Assembly (NCBI RefSeq): GCF_009741975.1
Contig: NZ_WPCF01000006.1
Span: 1 to 45,435 of the forward strand
Source of the DNA: Halobacterium sp. CBA1126
GTDB taxonomy: Archaea; Halobacteriota; Halobacteria; Halobacteriales; Halobacteriaceae
Direction: 5' to 3'
Length of the DNA stretch: 45,435 bases
Below, one piece after another: positions 17,093-26,245 of this stretch. Numbering within the stretch: position 1 is the first letter of the stretch; every line of letters begins with the position of its first letter. Below the pieces are notes generated by a model that saw nothing but the letters and a program-made list of their open reading frames with translations, was not told the origin of the DNA and did no database searches. Position numbers and translations under genes: made by a program.

Positions 17093-17982
17093 TTATCGGT
17101 ATCCGAGGGCTTCAAGACGATCTTCGACGGCGCCATCTGTGTCCGGTATAAACTCTAAGACTCCTTCATCGGTCATTTCCCGCGGTTCTCCGTCTACCAC
17201 GGCCCATGGTACGTTGGTCAGTTCGGGTGTTCGTATGCCCAGGATGTGGCCATAACATCGAATCGGAACCGGCCATGCGCGTTCACCGAGCATCTCGCCG
17301 TGGTCTGCAGAAACGACAGTTCGATTCGGGAGTTCTTTAATGAGGGACTCGACGTAGTCAAGTACATATGAGAGATTGGCCAAATACGCCTGTTCTACAG
17401 ACTCTCTTTCGATGCGGCCCGTAGTAATCGCCTCGAACGCGCTCTCAACGACGTCATCAGGGAAATCGGAATCCACGAAGGGAGTGTGTGGCTGAAGGAA
17501 ATGAATCAGTAGTCGCTTATCCGGATACGAATCTAATGCGTCAATCGCGGCATCGATAACTTTGTCTGCCCACACGCTCCCCAAGTCGGAATCCCAGTCT
17601 TCCCGGGAAACGTCAATTATTTTGTGAAGCGAATTGGCGCGATTTTAGCGCTATAAGGGTTCGCAGTGACGTATACTGTATCTCCTAGATCTCGTTTCGC
17701 AAACACAGTGCGCAGCCATTCCGGTGTCTGGGATGCACAGCTAACTGACTTTTCATAGGAATCAAACATAGAAAGGTCAGCAGCACTCTCAAACCACTCA
17801 GCGCGACAAGCGTCCAGGATTATGAGATTGTCCCATTCCTAATCGAGAATGTCACGACACTCCTCACTCGAGGACAGCCATCGATGGACGGGCTTCGCGA
17901 CACAGTGCTGTAACCTTCTTTGCCGCCAGTGGGGGTCGTCCCATTTGCTAATCAGTTCGCGAAGTACGAATCCCAACCTCAT
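17093..17982 (-). pseudogene. Alkaline phosphatase-superfamily paralog with in-frame stop and frameshift
   Basis: Reading from ATG 17982 (MRLGFVLRELISKWDD), the protein parallels the intact gene at 19263 throughout: EWDNLIILDACRAEWFE against EDWDNLIVLDGCRAELFE, SQTPEWLRTVF against SKTPEWARENF, RLLIHFLQPHTPF against RLLVHYLQPHRPF, TVVSADHGEMLGERA against TVVTSDHGNALGERA, and the same end LEALGYR. A TAG at 17839-17841 interrupts it just before EWDNL, and the frame changes near 17636-17640 (after NPYSAKIA). Total length, 890 bases, fits a 296-residue gene with one base lost. Base composition is AT-richer than the intact paralog. Confidence 0.83.
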
Positions 17983-18103
17983 GTATTGGCAAGAGATGCC
18001 CCACAGTAAATCAATATGGATTTCACAATCACGGATATAACTAGGAACTCCGGAATCAACGCCGAAGCGCATGGACATCTCGGTTCGCGTAAAAAGGCCG
18101 CAC

Positions 18104-18110
18104 TTATAAT
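18104..18110 (+). promoter_or_regulatory. TATA box of the phosphatase-fold pair
   Basis: TTATAAT lies 23-29 nt upstream of the ATG at 18133. It is one of the best TATA matches in the window and decides that start over in-frame codons further upstream (from 18016). Confidence 0.55.
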
Positions 18111-18132
18111 CATCGAAGAGGAAGGCGTCGGC

Positions 18133-19263
18133 ATGTCTGGGAAGCTGCTGGTAACGGTGGACTCTCTCCGATACGATAAGTACCACCTGATGCCAGCGAC
18201 ACAGGATTATCTCGATGCTTCTCACGAGACGGCGTTCGCGGTCAGCACCGCGACTCCGGGAAGCTTCCCCGGGATTCTCACGGGACAGTACCCCACTCCG
18301 GGCGGTATTGACGAGATGGCCGAATTCGCCGCCGAGTTCGATGGCTACACCGTCGGCATCTCAACGAACCACCTACTCTCGGAGCGGTACGGATATGGCC
18401 ACTCCTTCGACTACTTCGAAGCCCCGAAGCCGGGCGACATGGGACTCAAACAGCGAGTCGAGAAGGCTGTCACACCGGGGACGCTCCACCATCGACTGCT
18501 CTCGACCGGCTGGAACGCGCTCCAGAGCGTTCGAAATCAGTTCAAAGATGTCGGGCGGACATTCCGCCCCGCCGAGGACGTTATTGAAACACTTCTAACA
18601 CAAATTGAGGGGCGTGACGAGTGGCTGGGCTGGATTCATCTCATGGAACCACACCATCCTTACGAGCCGGATGACGGGGAGATGGGACGGGTCGAAGCCC
18701 AGAATGCCAGCCGACGGGTGCTGAATGGAAACGGGTCAAAGGAAGATGAGGAACTCGTACGGCGTGCTTACGAACAGGAGATTCGAGAACTCGATGCCAC
18801 ACTCTCGGACCTGTGGGACGGACTCCCGTCGGACACGGAGGTCATCTTCACCGCCGACCACGGCGAGTTGCTGGGCGAGGACTACAATCCGTCGTGGGGT
18901 CATCCAGGGGTGATGGCACCGGAATTACTCAGGGTTCCGTTCGGAACGCGGAACGTGAGCTGGGACAGCGGACCGGTCGTCTCGCACATCGACATCGGAT
19001 CCATAGTGCTGGGCGAACCGTTCGGGCAAGGCGAGTTCAACCGGACGCACGCCTACGCGACATACGGTGAAGAGAAGGCTGTCATGGACGAGGAGTATCT
19101 CTACAACGGAACAGGTTTCCGTACGCTCAACGGCGACCGCATCGACAGTAACAACGTTTCGGCCCGGGGAGAACTCACCAGACGATGGAATCGCTTCGAC
19201 CCCGATACCGTGTACCGGACTGACGCCCTCGAAGAGGACTTGCAAGACCTCGGATACAAGTGA
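18133..19263 (+). CDS. Sulfatase-like protein of the alkaline phosphatase superfamily
   Basis: A 376-residue protein. The first metal-ligand loop is LLVTVDSLRYDKY (D10); the nucleophile region reads T41-P-G-S-F-P-G-I-L-T-G, placing Thr where sulfatases carry formylglycine-forming Cys or Ser. Later come HLMEPHHPYEPDD and the ligand motif TADHGELLGED (D242, H243). Thr nucleophiles are typical of phosphatases and phosphotransferases in this superfamily, so an esterase or transferase acting on phosphorylated glycan or lipid is at least as likely as a sulfatase. No signal peptide is seen. The stop overlaps the start of the next paralog (TGATG), so the two are translated as a pair. Confidence 0.8.
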   Translation: MSGKLLVTVDSLRYDKYHLMPATQDYLDASHETAFAVSTATPGSFPGILTGQYPTPGGIDEMAEFAAEFDGYTVGISTNHLLSERYGYGHSFDYFEAPKPGDMGLKQRVEKAVTPGTLHHRLLSTGWNALQSVRNQFKDVGRTFRPAEDVIETLLTQIEGRDEWLGWIHLMEPHHPYEPDDGEMGRVEAQNASRRVLNGNGSKEDEELVRRAYEQEIRELDATLSDLWDGLPSDTEVIFTADHGELLGEDYNPSWGHPGVMAPELLRVPFGTRNVSWDSGPVVSHIDIGSIVLGEPFGQGEFNRTHAYATYGEEKAVMDEEYLYNGTGFRTLNGDRIDSNNVSARGELTRRWNRFDPDTVYRTDALEEDLQDLGYK

Positions 19264-20162
19264 TGATCGAGAAATTTTCGTACGCGTACGACGAGATTCG
19301 GGAGAACTATGACGACAGCTTCTGGTGGCGACACCGCCTTGCGAACCACGTCCTGGGACCGATTCACACGAACCTGTATCCGACGAAGCGGGGATCGGTT
19401 CGGTTAATGGAGGAGGACTGGGACAACCTAATCGTCCTCGACGGGTGCCGCGCTGAGCTATTCGAGGAGGTCGCGGACTTGAGCCGGTTCGACGAATACA
19501 ATCGAGTCACGAGTCTGGGTAGCAAGACTCCGGAGTGGGCGCGCGAGAACTTCGCCGGCCATGAACTCGGCGACACGGTATATCTCTCGTCGAACGGGTG
19601 GGTTTCACAGGTGGTAGACAATACGTTCCACGAGATGGTGGAAGTCTGGGATGAAGTCGACAACGTCGTGACCCCCGAAGAGATGACGACGCGGGCCCTC
19701 GATGCGGCGCAGCGACATCCGAACAAACGACTGCTCGTTCACTACCTGCAACCGCACCGACCGTTCCTCGGAGCGGACAGCCCCTTCGATGCGGCGACCA
19801 AGCAGAACCCATGGAAGGCGCTTGCCCGAGGTGAAGCCACACGCGAGGAAATATGGTCACTATACGCTGACAATCTGCGAATTGTGCTTGAGGAACTAGA
19901 GACTCTCCTCAAACACATCCCCGGTCGTACGGTTGTCACCAGCGACCATGGGAATGCCCTCGGCGAGCGGGCACCAGTCGTCCCGATGCGCGTGTATGGG
20001 CACCCCGGAGGGGTCCGTATGCCATCGCTGGTGGATGTCCCGTGGGCTGTAATCGAAGACGACGAACGGAAATTGATTGTCGACGAGGGTGTCACAACGA
20101 CAGACCGTCCGGAGGGTTCCTCAGTAGACGAAAATCTCGAAGCGTTGGGATATCGAACATGA
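19263..20162 (+). CDS. Compact alkaline phosphatase-superfamily protein
   Basis: A 299-residue protein starting at ATG 19263 (a GTG at 19260 is possible). It keeps the first ligand loop LIVLDGCRAELFE (D60), a Ser/Thr cluster TSLGSKTPEWARENF at 83-97 in the nucleophile position, LLVHYLQPHRPF, and TSDHGNALGER (D228, H229). It lacks the larger sulfatase cap, being about 75 to 175 residues shorter than the two sulfatase-like neighbours. The pattern DxC/GCRAE is shared with the pseudogene at 17093-17982, so this subfamily was duplicated in the locus. Substrate unknown; context suggests modification of the surface glycan. Confidence 0.78.
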   Translation: MIEKFSYAYDEIRENYDDSFWWRHRLANHVLGPIHTNLYPTKRGSVRLMEEDWDNLIVLDGCRAELFEEVADLSRFDEYNRVTSLGSKTPEWARENFAGHELGDTVYLSSNGWVSQVVDNTFHEMVEVWDEVDNVVTPEEMTTRALDAAQRHPNKRLLVHYLQPHRPFLGADSPFDAATKQNPWKALARGEATREEIWSLYADNLRIVLEELETLLKHIPGRTVVTSDHGNALGERAPVVPMRVYGHPGGVRMPSLVDVPWAVIEDDERKLIVDEGVTTTDRPEGSSVDENLEALGYRT

Positions 20163-20189
20163 ACTGGTAATCGCCTACATTACCTAACG

Positions 20190-21635
20190 ATGGCAGAGAA
20201 ATTATTCGAGAACTTTGGGCTTGAGGTCACTAAGGCTGCCGTCGCCAAGTTTATCCAGGCGATACTTGGGTTCGTCGGAATCATCGTCTTCGCGCGGGTA
20301 CTCGGTCCGACTGACTTTGGAGGGGTTTACCTCCTCATCTCGGTCGTCGGGGTGTTGAAACAGGTCACCGGATATGAGGGGGCGGCGAAGCGCCGGTTCG
20401 CGGAAGCAGACATCGACAACCGGGAAATTGTGGGGGCTGTCGGACTGTTCAATATCGCCGTTATCGCGATGACTGCAGTTGCAGCGCTCACGTTCAAACA
20501 CCACCTCGTCACCTATACCGGCCTCGAAAACGCAGAGTGGCTCCTGATTGGACTGATGTCTGCGCTCGTGCTGTTTTCTCCGTACCAGACATTACTGACG
20601 GCTCGCGGGCTTCTTAGCCGACAAATATGGATCGATACGATTCGATCAGTTCTCACGCTCGGCTTACAGCTCTCCCTGATTCTACTTGGGTTTGGAGCGT
20701 CAGGCGTTATCTACGGCACTGTCGGAGCGACACTATTGTGCTTGCCGCTGACGCAGCACGCGCTCCGCGTTAAGCCGTCGGTTCCATCCAGAGAAACAAT
20801 TCGGTCACTCTGGGAATACACAAAGTACATGACTCCTACGTCGTTCATCGGGAAGGTCTACAGCGAGTATGACATGATCCTAATCGGATTCCTCGTCACG
20901 CAGAACGCAGTCGGGTACTATCAGGCGGCACTGAAGCTAACGATTCCGGCGATATTCCTCTCACAAGTCGCAAGCTCCGGCCTCATGAGCGAGATTAGCA
21001 ATCTACACAGCCGTTCCGAGTCCTTCAGCAAGGAACTAACGAACACGCTCTCGTTCGCGAGCTTACTGTCTATTCCGCTCTTTTTCGGCGCGCTGGCGAT
21101 TCCTGAATGGCTTGTCGTTACCGTATACGAACCCGCGTTCCGGTCGGCGGCGACCCTACTTGTGGGGCTGGCCTTGTACCAAGTCGTCCGGTCCCAGAGT
21201 TCGCTCTACCGGCAGACACTATTCGGTATGGATCGTCCGGACAAAGTGTTTCGAATCGATGCAGTGACGCTGAGCCTGAACCTGCTTCTCGGGTTCCTCT
21301 TGGTAGTGGAAATCGGAACGCTCGGAGCGGTTATTGCGACGATCGCCGCCGAATCCCTCCGTTACGCTATGAGTGCGTCCGTCGTTCGGAACTCAGTCAA
21401 GGGCGTGGAGCTTTATCCAAGGCCGATTCTACATCAGGTCGTCGCTGGACTGACGATGTTCGGTGTCGTGACGGGTGCGGAACACGTCGTCGCCTCACGA
21501 AGCGTCGCTGCACTCCTCGTAGTTGTGGGTGTGGGCGCCGGCACTTACTTTATGTCTTTGATATTTATAAGCCCTCAGTTCAGGTATACGGTTCGCTCAA
21601 TATTACAACCAATTGTAGAGAACGCTGATAGTTAA
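20190..21635 (+). CDS. Wzx-like flippase for lipid-linked oligosaccharide
   Basis: A 481-residue membrane protein with about 12-14 hydrophobic segments and the N-terminal pattern of the polysaccharide biosynthesis (MOP) superfamily: VTKAAVAKFIQAILGFVGIIVFARVLGPTDFG, and later YTKYMTPTSFIGKVYSEYDMILIGF, which marks the start of the second six-helix half. These proteins translocate lipid-linked glycans; in Haloferax, AglR and Agl15 do related jobs. It follows the phosphatase-fold pair by 27 nt on the same strand and probably ends that transcript, converging with the GT4 gene (13 bases between stops). Confidence 0.85.
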   Translation: MAEKLFENFGLEVTKAAVAKFIQAILGFVGIIVFARVLGPTDFGGVYLLISVVGVLKQVTGYEGAAKRRFAEADIDNREIVGAVGLFNIAVIAMTAVAALTFKHHLVTYTGLENAEWLLIGLMSALVLFSPYQTLLTARGLLSRQIWIDTIRSVLTLGLQLSLILLGFGASGVIYGTVGATLLCLPLTQHALRVKPSVPSRETIRSLWEYTKYMTPTSFIGKVYSEYDMILIGFLVTQNAVGYYQAALKLTIPAIFLSQVASSGLMSEISNLHSRSESFSKELTNTLSFASLLSIPLFFGALAIPEWLVVTVYEPAFRSAATLLVGLALYQVVRSQSSLYRQTLFGMDRPDKVFRIDAVTLSLNLLLGFLLVVEIGTLGAVIATIAAESLRYAMSASVVRNSVKGVELYPRPILHQVVAGLTMFGVVTGAEHVVASRSVAALLVVVGVGAGTYFMSLIFISPQFRYTVRSILQPIVENADS

Positions 21636-21648
21636 CCGCAGACAGCGG

Positions 21649-22776
21649 TCAGTTCCCACAACGGACGGCGTGACGAATCGCTGTCTCGAACTCGCTGTAC
21701 TGATATCGACTGGCCACGTTTTGAATCTTATCTGTGTCGTATTCCGTACTATCGAATGACCGAATAGTCTCACGAATCGATTCCACGGTTGGCTCAAACA
21801 GCGCACCGGTCACACCGTCTTCAACTTGGTAGGCTGTAAACCCTTCATCTACCCCAAGCAACGGTTTCCCGGCCATCATCGCCTCCGCGCCAACCATCCC
21901 GAAGTCCTCCTGCTTCGGCGCGTAGACGACCGCCGTCGCGCTCGCTACGAGGGACTCGATGTCTTCGACGTATCCTCGAATATCGATGTTGTCGTGACCT
22001 CGTGCCATCTTTTCTAGCTTCTCGCGTTGCTCTCCGTCGCCGGCCACAATAAGCCGTTTGTCTAACTCGGTGAACGCTTCGACGATCAAGTCGATACGCT
22101 TCTCGGGTGCGAGCCGCGACCACGTGATGAAGTACCCTTCGTCGCCTTCGTTCCGCCAATCGCCCGTAATCGGAGGATACACGACCTCCGCATCCTCGTT
22201 GTAGAATCGACGAATCCGGTCCCGAATAAGCTCGCTGTTGGCGACGAACGTGTCGACGTAGTCGTTGGCCTCCTTGTCGAGAGCACGCCACCACTTCGCG
22301 TACGCCTTCAACACGAATCGAATCCCGGGATAATCGAACGACTCCATCCGGTCCCGAAAGAGGTCGTACAGCCAGCGGGGCGGGCTGTGCGGATAGTGCA
22401 CGACGCGCTGGTCCGTCGTTGGAACGTAGTTCTTGCTGAGCGGCGCACTCGAAAGAATCACGTCGTAATTGACGAGGTCGGGGTGTGCGTCCGTCATGTC
22501 CATCGCGACGCTCAACGTTTCGAGCGGATTCGAGCCCTCGTTTTTCCATCCAAGAATTCGCCGGGAGAGGAATCCAGTGTACTTGTCCTGGCGTATCGGG
22601 ATAACTTCGATATCATCTGGGATGTCCGTTTTCGGATAGACGTACATCGTGTATATCGGCGCGTCCAGTACGCGTGCCGCCTCGATAGCGAACTTCTCTC
22701 CACCACCGATTCCGGGGAATCGGTCGTGGAGAATCGCGACAGAGACGTCCGACTCCTCGAAGTCGTCAGCCATCAT
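21649..22776 (-). CDS. GT4 family glycosyltransferase
   Basis: A 375-residue GT-B enzyme. N-terminal domain: VAILHDRFPGIGGGEKFAIE, the usual glycine-rich acceptor loop, and VHYPHSPPRWLYDLFRDR. C-terminal donor domain: YFITWSRLAPEKRIDLIVEA, LIVAGDGEQREKLEK, IDIRGYVEDIESLVASA, and the EX7E motif in KQEDFGMVGAEAMMAGKP. These features place it clearly in GT4; the nucleotide-sugar is not readable. It lies 34 nt downstream of the GT2 gene on the same strand, so the two are likely one transcript reading inward from the aglJ end. Confidence 0.9.
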   Translation of the reverse strand: MMADDFEESDVSVAILHDRFPGIGGGEKFAIEAARVLDAPIYTMYVYPKTDIPDDIEVIPIRQDKYTGFLSRRILGWKNEGSNPLETLSVAMDMTDAHPDLVNYDVILSSAPLSKNYVPTTDQRVVHYPHSPPRWLYDLFRDRMESFDYPGIRFVLKAYAKWWRALDKEANDYVDTFVANSELIRDRIRRFYNEDAEVVYPPITGDWRNEGDEGYFITWSRLAPEKRIDLIVEAFTELDKRLIVAGDGEQREKLEKMARGHDNIDIRGYVEDIESLVASATAVVYAPKQEDFGMVGAEAMMAGKPLLGVDEGFTAYQVEDGVTGALFEPTVESIRETIRSFDSTEYDTDKIQNVASRYQYSEFETAIRHAVRCGN

Positions 22777-22810
22777 CGTCCCGTCCTCCGCCCTGTGTGA
22801 TTATCGTTTT

Positions 22811-23953
22811 TCATTCGAACGCCTCACGTAGTTCCGCGTCAACCTCCCACGTCCCGTCACCCTTGCCGCGGAGCAACTCCACGCTCGCCCGCAGCAGCGA
22901 CACCTGCGTGTCGAAAATCGAGTACAGCGCTTGCACCGAACCGAGCACATCTTTCTGTCCGAGGTACGCGAACGCCGCAACCGCGGCGGGCAACACCAGC
23001 CCACCTGCTCCGAACAGTAAGAGTGCTGCACCAGTCCCGACCACGAGCGTCGCGGCCAGCAGCCACGGGGAGAGAATCATAAACCACCAGTTGAACGGCA
23101 ACACGACCTTCCCGTATTTCCCGTACTTCCCGAGCGCGTCGCGGTGCTGAACTAACAGCCGAATCAGTCCCATTCCGCGGCGGTCCTTCTGTTTGCGGCG
23201 CTTCACAAAGTTCGAAAAACTAGCTTCCATGTACTGCACGGCAGGGTCGAAAATCACGCGCCCGCCCTGTCGGCGAATCTTCAACGCGAGCTCCGTGTCG
23301 TCGGCCAGCGAGTTCGGGTCGATTGGCAACAGCGCGTCGTTCTCGAACGCGGAGAACGGTCCGTGGAAGATGAGCGTCGAGTCGAGGTGTGACTCCAACT
23401 GCTGGATGTGTGACTGCACGCCACGATAGCCGGACTCCACTTCACTGCCACCCAGCACTTCGACGTTTCTCCCGGTCACGGCCGCGACATCGTCGTCCGC
23501 GAGGTTCGCGGCGGCCTCACGGAGGACGTCTGGCGGAAGCTTCGAGTCGCAGTCAGTTTTCACGACCATCTCGTTCGACGCAGCCGCGTAGGCGTCGTTG
23601 AGCGCGGGGGCGAGCCCGCGCCGTTCGTCCTCCTCAAGCAACACGAGCTCCGGCGCGTTCACGTCAGCGAAGTACTCGCGGATAATCTCCCGCGTGTCGT
23701 CCGTCGAGGAGTCGACGACAACCAGTTCCACCCTTTCCATCGGGTAGTCGAGTTCGAGGATGTCGTCGAGTTTTGTCTCGACGATTTTCTCCTCGTTGTA
23801 CGTCGGCAGGACGATGCTAACCGAGGGCTCCCAGTCCTGTTTATCCGCCGGCGACCCCGACGGCCGAATCCACGCGTAGAGCCCGAGATAGCCGACGTAG
23901 GGCGCGGCCGTCACCGCGAGGAGCGCGAGCGCGGCCGCCGCGAGTGCGTTCAT
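22811..23953 (-). CDS. GT2 family membrane-anchored glycosyltransferase
   Basis: A 380-residue processive-type GT2 enzyme. One N-terminal membrane helix (5-28) is followed by the catalytic domain: VSIVLPTYNEE (45-55), ELVVVDSSTDDT, the metal-binding DxD as TDCDS (D134, D136), ADDTELALKIRR, and an RRKQKDRRGMG segment in the QxxRW position. Two or three helices near 285-345 close the protein. This architecture is that of glycan-extending GT2 enzymes such as haloarchaeal AglE, AglG and AglI, though I cannot say which one. The start at 23953 is chosen over an upstream frame extension because the first helix begins right after this Met. Divergent from aglJ. Confidence 0.9.
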   Translation of the reverse strand: MNALAAAALALLAVTAAPYVGYLGLYAWIRPSGSPADKQDWEPSVSIVLPTYNEEKIVETKLDDILELDYPMERVELVVVDSSTDDTREIIREYFADVNAPELVLLEEDERRGLAPALNDAYAAASNEMVVKTDCDSKLPPDVLREAAANLADDDVAAVTGRNVEVLGGSEVESGYRGVQSHIQQLESHLDSTLIFHGPFSAFENDALLPIDPNSLADDTELALKIRRQGGRVIFDPAVQYMEASFSNFVKRRKQKDRRGMGLIRLLVQHRDALGKYGKYGKVVLPFNWWFMILSPWLLAATLVVGTGAALLLFGAGGLVLPAAVAAFAYLGQKDVLGSVQALYSIFDTQVSLLRASVELLRGKGDGTWEVDAELREAFE

Positions 23954-23956
23954 ACT

Positions 23957-23993
23957 GGCGGAGTAGCATACGTCGGGGTAAAACCCCTCCGCC
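23957..23993. promoter_or_regulatory. Nested inverted repeats between the GT2 gene and aglJ
   Basis: GGCGGAG (23957-23963) pairs with CTCCGCC (23987-23993), and inside it GGGG TAAAA CCCC forms a second small palindrome. It lies directly upstream of the GT2 start and about 50 nt upstream of aglJ, in the only divergent promoter of this side of the locus, so it could be an operator. No regulator is identified. Confidence 0.35.
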
Positions 23994-24042
23994 AATACGC
24001 GAAAGGAATACGTTTTTGCGCTCCGGCCAACCACTCCCGGTA

Positions 24043-24960
24043 ATGACCGACTACGAGGACGTGTGTGCGCTCGTTCCGACGCGGAACGAGGCGAAGACAA
24101 TCGCCAACGTGATCGACGGCCTCTCCGACGTCGGCATCGGCCACGTTCTCGTCGTCGACGGCCACTCCGAGGACGACACCCGCAAGATAGCACGCGATCA
24201 CGACGCGGAAGTTATCGAACAATCCGGCTCCGGCAAAGGACAAGCGGTCCGTGAGGGCGTCGACCACATCGACGAGGCCTACGTCCTCCTGCTCGACGGC
24301 GACGCCACGAACCCACCAGAGCAGGCCCCCCGCCTTCTCGACCCGCTCGTCTCCGGCGACGCCGACCACGTCATCGGCGACCGCACCGCGGACATGCAGC
24401 CGGGTGCGATGACGAAACTCAACCAGATCGGCAATCGCCTCATCAACCGCGCGTTCGAACGCATCCACGGCGAAGACTACGGCGACATCCTCTCGGGGTA
24501 CCGCGCGTTCACCCGCGACTCCTTCGAGGGCATGTTCCTCTCGGCGGAAGGCTTCGGTATCGAGACCGAGATGGCCGTCGAGTGCGCGCGCCACAACGTC
24601 CCCGTCGACGTCGTCCCCACCACGTACCGCGCACGCCCCGAAGGATCAGAGACGAACCTCCACCCGATTGCGGACGGTGGCAAAATCATCTTCACGCTGT
24701 ACAGCCTCGCGAAGACCTCGAACCCGCTCTTCTACTTCGGCAGCGTCGGCACCGTCTTCGGCACCGCCGGCGTCGCGCTCGCAGGGTACGTCGGCTACGA
24801 CTGGTTCGTGAAAGGCATCTCCCACGAGGCGCTCACGATGGTCGCCGGCGTCCTCCTGCTGCTGGGCGTCCAGTTGGTGATGTTCGGCGTGGTGTCGGAC
24901 ATCATGGTCTCGCTGCACCGCGAGCAGCGCCAGCGAATCAACCGGCTCCGCGAAGAGTGA
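24043..24960 (+). CDS. aglJ: AglJ-like dolichyl-phosphate hexosyltransferase
   Basis: A 305-residue GT2 enzyme of the DPM1/DPG synthase type. The cytoplasmic GT-A domain has CALVPTRNEAKTIANVIDGL, VLVVDGHSEDDT, GSGKGQAVREG and the metal-binding LLLDGDATNPP (D85, D87). SGYRAFTRDSFEG and FGIETEMAVECARHNV follow, and two C-terminal membrane helices (about 245-265 and 270-292) anchor it. In Haloferax AglJ adds the first hexose to dolichyl phosphate in N-glycan synthesis, and this protein matches it in design, length and proximity to aglB. Start at 24043 fits the usual MTDYEDV-like N terminus. Host-like GC indicates it belongs to the conserved frame of the locus. Confidence 0.88.
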   Translation: MTDYEDVCALVPTRNEAKTIANVIDGLSDVGIGHVLVVDGHSEDDTRKIARDHDAEVIEQSGSGKGQAVREGVDHIDEAYVLLLDGDATNPPEQAPRLLDPLVSGDADHVIGDRTADMQPGAMTKLNQIGNRLINRAFERIHGEDYGDILSGYRAFTRDSFEGMFLSAEGFGIETEMAVECARHNVPVDVVPTTYRARPEGSETNLHPIADGGKIIFTLYSLAKTSNPLFYFGSVGTVFGTAGVALAGYVGYDWFVKGISHEALTMVAGVLLLLGVQLVMFGVVSDIMVSLHREQRQRINRLREE

Positions 24961-25125
24961 CTACAGAACCAACGCTATCGCTCTGCTAACATTCAATTGG
25001 TCAGAGTAGACTAAATTAGTGTGGCTGATGTTAAGGTATCATAATCAATCTGCACTACTCTATAGAGTTAGAAAAGCCGCCAAATTTCGAAATGCTGATG
25101 CTGCCGTTACGGTATAGCCGAGATA

Positions 25126-25308
25126 GTGTCTAATCTCGAAGAGTTAACTGCTCGTTTGGGCTATTACGCTCTGGTAACAGCTATAGCGGCTAGTTTCGCC
25201 CGTCTTTTTCTAGATATTCCGCTGTACGGTCCGATTAGTCTGTTGGCAATTGGCATCTCTCTGCTCTTGATGAGCTTCGCTACTTTTCACCTAGAGACGC
25301 AATCCTGA
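25126..25308 (+). CDS. Possible small two-helix membrane protein
   Basis: A 60-residue frame starting with GTG, reading SNLEELTARLGYYALVTAI and then two hydrophobic segments (about 14-30 and 33-52) with a short loop LFLDIPLYGP, ending HLETQS. The arrangement looks like a genuine small membrane protein, but there is no recognisable family, no clear TATA box, and the region is otherwise non-coding and AT-richer than the chromosome, so chance remains possible. Confidence 0.35.
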   Translation: MSNLEELTARLGYYALVTAIAASFARLFLDIPLYGPISLLAIGISLLLMSFATFHLETQS

Positions 25309-26245
25309 TAAACAGGAGAAGATACAGAGTGACGGCATGCAGCTCTCAATAATTCTTTACCGGCATTCTGGTGGTTAGGTGGTTACAATTTCTTCCGAGT
25401 TAGTATGCAATTCCTCTCTACATTTGGTCTATATCAAATTGCCCACGCATCAACCGTCTCCCCGACGAACAGTAGCTCCCTGTCGCCACCACCATACGAG
25501 AGATGTAGGTGGTAGCCTGCGTTTTCAGTGACAGCGAACTACAGAGGACGAATCGTCCGCAAGAAGCTGGTACGTCGCTGTTCGTAGCGACCCACACGAT
25601 ACTTGACGTCGACAACGAAGGAGCGAAGCAGAACGATTGCGCAAATCCTGGGCGGCAGGCACTGAATCGGTCGATTAGAATCTACCGTCTGAGAGCGTAT
25701 CAGCCAGCACAGAATAGGTCGATGACTCACCAATTCGCAAGACAGAATTGGTCTGTAGCTGTCTTGTCGCGAGTCCTGACGACGATCGTCTTAGGAATCT
25801 TTACAACGAATCCCGAATATCGAACCGTCCAAGAACACTGAAGAAGCTACGAATCACCGGACAGCGCGCGCCTATCGAAATCACACACTGACGCACGGAC
25901 AATAACTATTCTCCCATCCGACTACTGAAAACTGCGTGACGGCACGCGTGTGTAGTACGAATCTGTGCTATCTATCGGTGTGACGGGTGAGGACGGGTGC
26001 TAACTCCTGCTCACGGGACCAAATGACGACCGACCATCCTGTTTCTACGGCCACTGCCCCAGCGTCTGGCTGTGACGGTGCTACAGACACGCCGTATTGG
26101 GATTGTTGCGGACTGAGAACCTTTGTAGTCCCTACAATCACGGCACGTTCCAAGGTCTCAACGATGCCGAAAATCCATTCCGAGACGACCCGCCAGCACG
26201 CCCGACTCTCGCGTGGTCGAGTGCGACGCAGAACCCCGGCGCGTC

